DNA of 64,000 nucleotides. Origin: Poecilobothrus nobilitatus. Taxonomy: Eukaryota > Arthropoda > Insecta > Diptera > Dolichopodidae. Numbering within the stretch: position 1 is the stretch's first letter; each line of letters opens with the position of its first letter. The notes under the pieces were generated by a model. The model saw nothing but the letters and a program-made list of their open reading frames with translations, did no database searches and had not been told where the DNA came from. Positions 54,434 to 64,000 of this stretch are shown one piece after another. Both the position numbers and the translations under genes were made by a program. Location: NCBI GenBank assembly GCA_947095535.1, contig OX352772.1:118693997-118757996 (forward strand), read 5' to 3'.

Positions 54434-56203
54434 CAAGGTAGAATGTAAACCAACGGTTTTTAAAAGCGCACATTTCCAAAACTCAATACAAACTGTTTAG
54501 AAGTGTGACTTACACAAAAATTTGAAAATTTCATTTAATAAGAAAAAACTTGAAAATAGGACATTTTTAAGATTTTGAGGGGCCGTAAGTCCGGAATCCT
54601 ATATAACTAAGAAAAGCTGTTAACACACGTAAAAATATATTATTGAAGCTTTAATTTTTATGTCGTGCCGAAGAAAAATTTTTACAGGTGCCTAAGTTAC
54701 AGGTGTCTAAAGCAAATTTTCAATTTTTGAGGCGTAATAAGTCTTAAAGAGGAGGCGTTACCAAAAAATTTTCTGAGGAAACTTATACTAATTCTAAAAG
54801 TTCTTTCTTGTCTCAAACTTTCAGGTTCCTATCTAAAGGGGTGCCGGAGTTATGAAAAAAGAAATTTCATGCAAAATGTGGTTTTCACATAACGGTAAAT
54901 TTAAATCGTAAATTACAAAATATTACATAATTTTGATATTGTTTTATATAGATAATAAAATTTTCGATCTTCTACCGGTTTTAGATTGCAAAACTATTAC
55001 GCAAAGCCCGAGATATATACATCTGAAAATGGGGCTTTTTTACAATTTTGAAGAGCTGCAGCTTTGGAACCCTTTACATCTAAAATAAACCTTTCACACA
55101 CGTAAAAATATATTATTGTAGCTTTCATTTTCATGTCTTGTCGAAGAAAAATTTTTACAGGTGTCTAAAAATAGCAAATTTTCAATTTTTGAGGCGTAAT
55201 AACTCTTAAAGAGGGGGCGTTACCAAAAAATTTTCTGAGGAAACTTATACTAATTCTAAAAGTTCTTTCTTGTCTCAAAATTTCAGGTTCCTATCTAAAG
55301 GGGTGCCGGAGTTATGAAAAAAGAAATTTCATGCAAAATGTGGTTTTCACATAACGGTAAATTTAAATCGTAAATTACAAAATATTACATAATTTTGATA
55401 TTGTTTTATATAGATAATAAAATTTTCGATCTTCTGCCGATTTTAGATTGCAAAACTATTAGGCAGAGCCCGAGATATATACATCTGAAAATGGGGCTTT
55501 TTTACAATTTTGAAGAGCTGCAACTTTGGAACCCTTTACAACTAAAATAAACCTTTCACACACGTAAAAATATATTATTGTAGCTTTAATTTTTACATCT
55601 TGCAGAAGTAAAATGTGTGCAGGTTCCTAAGTTACAGGTGTTTAAAAATAGCAAATTTTCAATTTTTAAGCCCTAATAGCTCATAAACAGGGGGTGGTCC
55701 GAAAAAATTTTCTGAGCAAACTTATACTAATTCTAAAAGTTCTTTCTTGCCTCAAAATTTCAAGCTTCTATCTAGAAGCGTGCCGCAGTTATGAAAGTAG
55801 AAAAATCATGCAAAATTTGGTTTTCACATAACGGTAAATTTAAATACTAAATTTAAAAAAATTGTATGATTTTGATATTAATTTACAAAGATAAAAGAAA
55901 TACCTGTCGAATGACGTTTTCAGATTGAAAAAATCTTAAGCAGAACATAAGATATATGCATTTAAAAATAGGGCTTTTTCAAAGTTTGAGGGGGTGTAGC
56001 TCCGTAATGGGGGGGGCTACATGAAAAAGTTGTTCCACAAAATTATTTTTTTTATGAGACCTACCTATGGTTAAAATTTTTTTTCTCTATCTTTAACGGT
56101 GTAGAAGTTTTGTAAACAGACGGACGGACGGACGGACGGACGGACAGAGTGAAACTAATAAGCACATTTTTTCAAAATTTTTTTGGAAATGTGCTAAAAA
56201 TAA
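54434..56203 (-). mobile_element. GTCY family C element, copy C4 with 462-bp internal tandem duplication
   Basis: Reverse copy: caaggtagaatgtaaaccaacgg at the left (C right end), a ggacggacgg run at 56123-56143 and ggaaatgtgctaaaaa at the right (C left end). Inside, the block gtgccggagttatgaaaaaag...ttcacacacgtaaaaatatattattg is present twice (starting 54841 and 55303, offset 462). It is the longest family C copy because of this duplication. Confidence 0.8.
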
Positions 56204-57387
56204 TTAAAATAATAAAAAATTTTAATCGCACTTTCAGTAAGTTACCCCTATGAATTTCATTGTTACCCCATCACTAAACCGAACCCATACAACTTTCATC
56301 ACGTTCTAAGGTACCTTTCTGCAAAGTTTAAAAACGATCCGACATTGTACTTAAAGTAAAGTATACCTCCAAAATTATTTTTTTTAGCTGTCAACTCAAT
56401 TAGTCTTTCTTTAAATATTTAAAAAACTAGAGACTTAACAACAAGTGATGGGACATTCACAAAAACGTATGCTACTCTAGGATATTTATGAATACTACTA
56501 TTCAATTATAATTTCTTGTATTAAATAAATTTATGCATTTAAGAAAACTGGGTCTATTTAATATAAAAAAGGAAAAATGTTTAGGGCATATATTATATGG
56601 TTTTTAATAGTGCATTTAAATATATATACACGTATATTCATAAAAAAAAGGAAAATTGTTATATTAACGCTATATTTTTTTTGTTAAAAGTTTTTAAAAA
56701 TATTTTTAATTAAGCATTAATACATAATAAATCTTCTTTTTAAACATTCGCATTTTCCACTTACCGCGACTAGTTTTTTATTTTTGTATCTCTAGTTTCC
56801 TTAGATTTCAAAACTAATAAAAACAAACACTGAAATATTATTAAAAATTATAAAGACTTAAGTTTTTGTAAACAAATGGATGCGACTAAACAAGAACTAT
56901 ATTTAAAGGACATTAATAATTGAACATATAAAGTGCTGGAAAGCCGGTAGAAAAAAAAATTTTATTAAGAAATAAAAATATAATAAAATGTAATATATAT
57001 GTAATTTAACAAAGAAGTTTCACAAATTTTGTAAATTTATTTGATTAACTCTTTATATTACGCAAAAATATATAGGAACAACTTTTTTTATTTAATCTAA
57101 TTTATTTTTTGAACCAACTAACATTGTATAAAAAGCGTTATTGTGTACATATTATTTATAAAGTTCTTGCTCTTTGCATTTACACATAATTTTGTTTATT
57201 TATGCTTTTAGAACCTATTAGAAATCAGTTTTATAAAAAACTAAAACTTACAATGAGTAATGCTGAATAAATTTAAAATAAAAAGCTTCTTTTTAATATT
57301 AATATTAAAATTAAATATTTAAATAAATTTGTAATGTAAAATAAAATACAATAAATCTGAATAATTATTGAATCACTCTAATTTGTT
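56204..57387. other. AT-rich gap
   Basis: No gene recognised. 56225-56360 reads slightly more complex (acttaccccta...cgatccgacattgtac) and could be a decayed repeat end. Confidence 0.4.
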
Positions 57388-57977
57388 ATTTGAGCGGAGC
57401 AGCTAAATCAAAAGCGAAATAAGGCCATAATGGCTTTATTTCCCTTTTGAATGAAAAATAAAGCCATTCAAATGTGAAATAAAGCTATAATGGCTTTATA
57501 GCCTTTTTGAATCAAAAATAAAGCCATTAAAATGCGAAATGAAGCCATATCGTTTTCTAAAATTTTACGAAAAAAAGCCATACAGGAAAATTAATACAAA
57601 TTCTAATTTTATAAGTGAGAAAATAGGTATTGATAAATAACTGCAGTTATAAAATAATAAATATACTGCATTAAAACCAGTTCTAAACAGAGATTTCTTT
57701 TTTGGAACATAATAATGAACGGTAGGACATAATATTGTTTGTATATATTTGTTTGTATATGTGCACATTCAACAAAAATTGAAGATAAAAATTGATAATT
57801 ATTATTGTTTCAAAATTTAAATTATTTCCATTTGAACAAATAAGATTTCATTTTTAAGAAGAAAATAAAGCCAATTATGGCTTTGTTTCGTAATATTATG
57901 CGAAATAAAGCCATACGCGATCAAATTTGCGATATGGTTTTATTGCTTATGGCTTTATTTGATGGTGTCATTTGAGC
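57388..57977. mobile_element. small inverted-repeat element with ATTTGAGC duplication
   Basis: ATTTGAGC occurs at 57388-57395 and 57970-57977. Between them, both flanks are built of the palindromic unit aataaagccatwatggctttatt (57410-57570 and 57860-57960), giving loose inverted ends. An 8-bp duplication would fit a hAT-type or foldback MITE. The terminal 15 bp do not match well, so the exact ends are uncertain. Confidence 0.5.
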
Positions 57978-58876
57978 ACTGTGTATGTTTTTTTAAGTTT
58001 ATTAATAAATAAACAATGAATACACAGGGTCCAAACTGTCGAGCACCTTACGAAGGTGACTAAGCTGTGTAGTAATAGAAAAAACCAAAGTAGCAAAATA
58101 TTATTTTACGGGCCTATCCATAACTATTAGCTTATCTATATTTTGTAAATCTGCATGTTTTTAAGAAATTGATTTAACAGGTACTTTAAATTATATTTTT
58201 AGTTTTACATCTATGTATGTACATGTACGCAGGTAGCAACCACCAATTGTTGTTTTAAAAATCTCGCTGTAATGAAAAAACTTTTGTAAAAGAAAAACCT
58301 AATGGTACATGATTAAGGGTAAGATCTAAATACAATAGGAGTTTCATTGTGCATAAGCAGAGTTTAACAGCGCGATCTTATAGCTAAAAAAATTATTAAC
58401 GAATGTTTGGGAAAATCTACATAGGTTTGCAATGCATTTAGTAGTTCTATGGAAGGATACATATAAGTGTACAGTTTTGTAGATACAATAGTTTTCGTTA
58501 AAGTTTTTTTTTAACTGATAAATGCGCAAAGCTTTTTTTGTTGTGAAAATTAAAACTTAAAAATATTTTGTACAAAATTAGAAAAGGTGTTCTTAAATAA
58601 TATTTAAAAATGCGAACGAAATGAAAAATATTTTGTACAAAATTAGAAAAGCTGTTGTTATAAACTGTAAATTGTGTTAAAATCTGTTGCTATAACTTCA
58701 TTAAAATATCATTAGATTAATTGTCACTTAACGAATTGATATAATATTATGTAGTCTAAATGTGAAGTACAAAATATTGTTTATTTTTACTTTCATAAAT
58801 TCATTATTTTTATTTTATTCAAATTTCATACAATTAGCTTATAAAGTAGTAACTAAAATTAAATTAAAATTTAAAA
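57978..58876. other. AT-rich gap
   Basis: No gene recognised. The phrase aaaatattttgtacaaaattagaaaag is repeated at 58559 and 58624 (about 65-bp spacing). Confidence 0.45.
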
Positions 58877-59255
58877 AAAAACGAGGAAGAATACAGTTGC
58901 CTTGGTCAACTCTTAGATACCCGTACAAACCGTTAATATGTTCATAGGCTGTCACTTTGCTTATAATATTATTCTTTTAATTTTTTAGTATTTTAAAATA
59001 ATTTGGGTGAATTTTATAATTTCTAGAACTATAGGTTGTACATATATTCAAACTACATGTTTACACATTCTTCAAAAGCAGATTCGAACCTTCCACAAAA
59101 CGATTATCAATCCAAAACTTTTCCAAATATGCTATAGTACCATTTAATACAAAGCAGAAAATGTTTAATAATTTACACTATACATATGTATGTATTATAT
59201 ATCATTCATTCATCAGTAACATATACGATATATAAATAAACGTGAGTTATATAAG
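58877..59255 (-). repeat. truncated family A element (A5)
   Basis: aaaaaacgaggaagaatacagttgccttggtcaac...gatacccgtacaaaccg followed by the usual family A 3' third (ttttataatttctagaacta, cattcttcaaaagcagattc, catcagtaacatatacgatat). It stops at about 59255 where a different sequence begins. Confidence 0.85.
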
Positions 59256-60175
59256 TATGTAGAGTAACTGTCCCTATTATGGAATACTGCTTTTTATTTT
59301 GACAATTGTGTCCACAAAAATTAGATTAGAAATCTGGAAAAGGACTTAAAATGATCCTTATTAATATCTCTAATTTATATTAAATTGTTCAATGAGTAGT
59401 TTTTATGATTTCCTAAGGACGAAAAAATTTACAAAAAAGTCATAATTCGCGAAAATGAAAAAAGCGTTCGTTTTATGGAATATTCCATATTAGGAACGTT
59501 TGTACCTAATATTGAGATCATATTTTTTGTAAAATAATACTTTCAACATAATTTTATTGAACGTAAAAATTGAATTATTATGTAATTTAATACAATTTTA
59601 ACTTTTAAAGTAAAATAAATAAGCAAAAATAATATTAAAATTAACAAAAAAAATTTCAGTTTTAATATTTATTATTTTCATTTATTTTCAGCTTTTTTTT
59701 TCAAAGTATCTTACTTTTAATAAATGTAGGTAATTAAGTTTATGATTAATAGAATTTATTAATAAAAAATTAAACATTTAGAAAAATAAAATTATTCAAA
59801 TTGTAATTGTGAACAAATAGTTTTTATGTATTTGATTTAACAAAACTAGATCTTATTATAAAATAAAGGTTATAATTTTCGTTTAAAATAAAAAAAATAA
59901 TTATTTAAGATTGATTTTTCGATTTATGTAGTAGGTAGATATAATAAATTATTATTATTAAATTAATAAGAAATAAAATATATTAATAAAATGTAATAAT
60001 TAAACTTAAAAAAAAAATTAAATTGTATAAATTATCATAGTTATTGCAAAATTTTTAGGAACAAGTAGTTTTAATTTTTTTCATATAACTATTAACCAAA
60101 ACTAGTATTACACCATTCACAAATCAAATTGTTTTTAAAACATTGTTTATGTGCCCACATTTCATACTGAAAAGA
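59256..60175. other. AT-rich flank of transposase with candidate terminal repeat
   Basis: gagtaactgtccctattatggaatactg at 59257 and tttatggaatattccatattagga near 59471 resemble terminal or subterminal repeats of pogo/Tigger-type elements, which often carry t-a-t-g-g-a-a-t text, but no inverted partner was found in the window. Nothing else is seen before the transposase 3' end. Confidence 0.3.
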
Positions 60176-61084
60176 CTAGTAAGACTTTAAAGGAGCCATA
60201 AACGCTCTATCAAGTGGTTGCATTTTATGCGTGGAATGCTTCGGCAAAGATATTATCGTTACAAAATTTTCTTTTGCCAAATCAATTAAATCTAAATTTT
60301 TTGTGTGGCTAAAGTGGCCATCTAATATTAGTAATAGAGGTTTTTCTCTGGTTGGGCGAGTTTCATTTAAAAAACGTTTGAACCATTCTGTAAATAACGG
60401 TAGTTGGATCCATCCTGATGGATGATACAATGGATCCTGGAGAAGCGTCGTTCATTAGTTGCACATTTACGTTTTTCTAGGAAAAACAAACATGGGCAGA
60501 ATGAACTGTCCACTCGCGCTTATTACAGTTACAACAGTAACTAAAGACCCTCTTTCTTCGGAAGTTAAACTTCCTACTTGACGTTTTCCTTTAGCTGCCA
60601 AAAGTTTTGGCTGTTTGCTTTGAACAACGGAAAACCCAGTTTTATCTACGTTGAAGATACGATCTGGTTCAAAATTAAATCTCTCATAAACATTTTCCAG
60701 TAATTTAAAAAATAAATTTACATTAGTTTTAGTAAAGCCAGTAGCTCTAGCAGTGCCAGTTGGTCGCCGTATAGTAATTTCATTTCCACGACGCTTTAAA
60801 AATTCTTTCAGCCATTTCCTTCCTACAGATTCGCAAATTAAAGAGAAGCTATTTGACAAATTAGTTTTAATTGCTAGTTGATATGCTAATGATTGATGTC
60901 AGCCGATGTAAAACCGAAATATCTTGCTTCCATCTCTTTTATATATTTAACTAAGTCACGCTCCATGTCTTCTGAAAATACTGGTTTTCCACCAGGAGCA
61001 ATTCGCGAAACTTCAAGTGGCCTCTTTTCTGTATTTTTACATAGTCTAAATAAAGTACCTCGGGGTACTTTAAAATTAACCTGA
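60100..61084 (-). pseudogene. pogo/Tigger (jerky-like) transposase
   Basis: Leftwards from 61084: FKVPRGTLFRLCKN and GGKPVFSEDMERDLVKYIKE (helix-turn-helix and CENP-B-like DNA-binding region), then a one-base slip near 60893. The 130-codon frame 60859-60467 has VGRKWLKEFLKRRGNEITIR, RIFNVDKTGFSVVQ (first catalytic Asp; the usual Glu after it is Lys), GQFILPMFVFPRK. After a second slip, 60430-60176 reads HPSGWIQLPLFTEWFKRFLN, LLLILDGHFSHTKNLDLIDL (second Asp) and LPKHSTHKMQPLDRAFMAPL (third Asp, 36 residues later). All three metal-binding Asp remain, but two frameshifts and loss of the C-terminus make it inactive. Host-derived jerky-like genes are excluded by these breaks. Confidence 0.85.
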
Positions 61085-62813
61085 TCTAATGAAAAAAGTT
61101 TTCAGAGTTTTATAGAAGTACAGATTTCTTACTATAAGAATACCCAAGGTAACAAATAGGTTATGTGTATGAGTTAATCTATTAGAATTACTGATCACTC
61201 TTATTGGAAATTTTTGAGAACTAAATAAGCTACTAGTTTGTTGAAATATGCATCGCCCCAGTAATTTGTTGAAATATGCATCGCCCCAGCAAGTTATACC
61301 ATATTGAAGTTTTGAATGCAAAAGAGCATAATATAAACTTAAACAGACTTTAGTAGAACTGTAAAGTCTAACAAGATATAATTGCCGAATAACATTACTA
61401 AGTATTTTTTTTAGATAGATAGAGAGTTCAATCCATGATAAATTAGAATACATTTTTAAACCCAAATATTTAAAATGGTCAACCTTTTCAATCTTAAAGT
61501 AATTGGAATTACATTGGGAAACACAATTGAACGAATTTCAAAAGGCTGAATTATAGAAAATATCATAATTTAGAGATGGAGAACTGTAGATATTGAAAAA
61601 TCATATATTTAGTTTTTTCGCTTATAGCGAGTTTATGTTTACCGAACCATTTACGAAGAAGTATTACGAAGCAGCACAAGTAAATGCAGTATCATCTGCA
61701 AAAGCAGTCGGATCGCCTTTAAATTTCTGCAGAAAGAAGGAATTAATATATATTAAAAATAATATACGGCCTAGAACAGACCTTTGAGCATATTTGTGAA
61801 GAACTCGTCACATTATTAATTTTAACTCTTTGTTTTCTGTTTGATAAAAACTAATGAAACCAATTTAAGATAAAGCTCTAAATGCAGCTTTTGAAAATTT
61901 CTGTAATAGATCAAAGCTTTTTTGGTATCTTAAACAAGATCAAAAGCTTTTTTGGTATCTATAAAGAGTGCTGAGAAAGCTTTACGTAAATTTAAATCAT
62001 CATAAATTTCAGAACAGAATTTCAATAAAGCTTCTTCGGAAGATTTATTCTCTATTGGCAGTTATTGAACATCTGATTTTTATATAAGAAATACATAATT
62101 CTTCGCTTAATTAATTTTGCAATAACTTTTAAAAAGAAAGATAAGAGTGAAATAGAATGGTAATGGCTAACACATAACGGATCACCTTTTTTGAATAAAG
62201 GTAAAACTTCAGCATGTTTCAGAATGTCAGCAAAAGAATCATGAAACACGCTTTGATTAAATAAATGCACTAGGACATCAAAAATTTGAAAAGAAGTTTT
62301 TTTCAATATGAAACTATTGAAACCATCACAACCTATTATAGCTGAAGAGTCATTCAAGTTAGAAATAGTAGATAAAATTTCCGAAACATAAATGGATTCA
62401 AAATAAAAACTATTTTTCTGAATTGAATCATCAATGACATTCCTATTGGTATAACCAATACTATTAGCGCTAATGTTAAACTCACTTGCAATGTTGGAAA
62501 AAAATTTGTTAAAACAATTAGCAATTTCGACTGGCTCTCGAACAAATTCATTATTAATACTAAGATGAATGACAGTATTTCTATTTTGCCTATTTAAAAG
62601 AGAATTAACTTCCCATTCTTTTTTAGTATTTCCTTTTACTAGATTAAATTGGTTGATATAATAGTCATCTTTGCAAATTTTAATTTCGTTATTAATCTCC
62701 TTGCACAATTTCTTATAATGTTTTCGTAATCTATCATTATTCTGATTTTTCCTTACAATTTTCGAAAGATTATTGCTGTGATTGATTTTGTTACAAGGGA
62801 ATTTTACATCCAA
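61085..62813 (-). pseudogene. CR1-like LINE ORF2 fragment (reverse transcriptase)
   Basis: The 253-codon frame 62813-62052 carries the pre-RT helical region (KHYKKLCKEINNEIKICKDD, EPVEIANCFNKFFSNIASEF) and RT blocks IGCDGFNSFILKK and HAEVLPLFKKGDPL, then YHSISLLSFFLKVIAKLI. After frame breaks come FIDTKKAFDL (motif A, near 61960), LGRILFLIYIN (near 61750) and AFADDTAF (catalytic pair, near 61690). 61465-61085 is the thumb/connector (YYALLHSKLQYGITCWG). Two short tandem duplications (28 bp at 61240 and 29 bp at 61909) and several shifts inactivate it. The pattern is similar to the RT piece at 11.8-12.3 kb, so both may be one family. The endonuclease and ORF1 are missing. Confidence 0.85.
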
Positions 62814-64000
62814 GGTTTATGTTATTTGGTATGAAATTAGCTATACCAGTATTTTTCTATTTAAGACCGCACTTCGAATAGTTCTTGTTCTTTTAATTTA
62901 AAACTCAATGTACCTATTTTGAATGAATTCAGTTTTGTTTTATTTTTACATATATATGTATTTATCTGCTATATCTTGTAAATCATTAAAACAATGTTAA
63001 GTTAATCATTAAATTGATGAAGTTCACTTTTCTAGAAATTGACAAAAATTCAACTACAATTTTCAAAAACTTCTTGCATAAAAAATGTCCTGAAAGTGTC
63101 TGTAAACAAGTTTAATAATTAACGGTTATAATATTCTTAAAGAAATACAATATAAAAAAATTAAAATAATTTAAAATTTTCTTATTTTATTTACAAAAAA
63201 AAAACTTAGTTTCAAAAAACTTTACAAGAAAACAATCAAATATTAAAAATTTAGGAAAAAATAATCAATTATCAAAAAATAAAAACATAAATAGTTCAAA
63301 TTAAGTAATTCATTAAGTTTAAATTTTTATAACGTTAAACTTATGGATTTGCTTAATTATTATCGTCTGTCTCTGAAACTGGATTCGAATGCGGCAGTGC
63401 TTCAAAAATCGGAGCTTTGTTCCTTTGTTATGTAAATTTCAGAAATTGGTCTCGTTGCAAATGGATATTTTTTTTGTAATAATTATTTTCCAAATAACTG
63501 CCCTAGTTTTTAAAAGTATCTTGTTTACTTTTAATAATAACAAATGGTGAGTTTGACCGGTGAAGATTTAACTAGATCGTTCCATTTATCAGGCAATTCT
63601 ATTTTAACGTTTTGTTTTATTAATTTCATATTTTTTTCAGGAACAGGGAAATGTTATTCTAATTGAATCAAATCGATTGAAAACATTAACAAGTGAATAT
63701 AAAAATCTTATAATGGTAAAATTTTTGTTTTGCCCTGGAGAAGAGTCACAAACAGATGTACTTTTCGAAACTTAGAGGAAATATTATTTTTAAAAAAATA
63801 GTCCAGAATTGATGCAACATCATCAGATCTTTCTTTGCAATGGTTTCGTCATAAGTAAAAAAAAATTAGTCGCCTTAAAAATAATTACAAAGAAAACCTT
63901 ATACAGTAATTTTATTCACATTTTAATTGTGTTAACTTACCACTGAAAAGGACATAAAACATACAAAAAAATTGTATGCGACAATACACGTCGTTTGTTG
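62814..64000. other. AT-rich gap with possible transposase C-terminal traces
   Basis: No firm gene. On the reverse strand 63480-63345 reads YPFATRPISEIYITKEQ and, after a shift, FEALPHSNPVSETDDNN before a stop, and 63600-63550 gives IELPDKWNDLVKSSP. The first recalls the C-terminal tails of jerky/Tigger transposases, but the match is weak. The rest shows only A/T runs. Confidence 0.3.

Overview
The window looks like a piece of an AT-rich insect genome, most likely a fly. No ordinary host gene could be recognised. Almost everything I can identify is mobile-element debris, and nearly every reading frame is broken. The dipteran guess rests on repeats with GTCC/GTCY proto-microsatellites and terminal hairpins (mini-me/DINE-1-like architecture), an errantivirus-type env relic, BEL/Pao and LOA/I-type retrotransposons, and a Polinton (Maverick).

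Layout. 0-2.3 kb: reverse-strand Ty3/gypsy gag and protease remnant. 2.3-4.1 kb: GTCY repeat expanded into a tandem array. 4.1-8.4 kb: a 450-bp tandem duplication, a dead N-terminus of a protein-primed-type family B DNA polymerase, a SINE with an A-tail, a foldback element with a perfect 9-bp target-site duplication, and unidentified coding remnants. 8.9-10.7 kb: gypsy pol. 11.2-11.5 kb: ATT microsatellite. 11.5-12.3 kb: CR1-like LINE with ORF1 fused to RT. 12.8-15.2 kb: first LOA/I-type LINE. 16.2-28.9 kb: Polinton relic with packaging ATPase, small virion proteins, two capsid-type proteins, adenain-like protease and convergent family B polymerase. The protease is interrupted by a Helitron-like insertion that itself carries a nested GTCY element. 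The polymerase is interrupted by a second copy of that GTCY element. 30.9-32.6 kb: BEL/Pao pol. 33-35 kb: another GTCY family and an LTR with a tRNA-Tyr-type primer site. 35.0-38.4 kb: a perfect 1,680-bp tandem duplication. 36.7-42.0 kb: a second copy of 25.85-32.60 kb. 42.0-45.95 kb: second LOA/I-type LINE. 46.3-47.2 kb: LINE endonuclease fragment. 49.2-54.34 kb: errantivirus env and 3' LTR, split by the second copy of the Helitron-like element. 54.4-56.2 kb: GTCY family C. 57.4-58.0 kb: small inverted-repeat element. 60.2-61.1 kb: pogo/Tigger-like transposase. 61.1-62.8 kb: CR1-like LINE.

The genes do not act together as a living pathway. The exception in design is the Polinton block, whose packaging, capsid, protease and polymerase genes once formed one virus-like unit. 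The informative part is the order of events: insertions nest inside each other, one segment was copied about 10 kb away, and tandem duplications of about 28 bp to 1.7 kb recur throughout.
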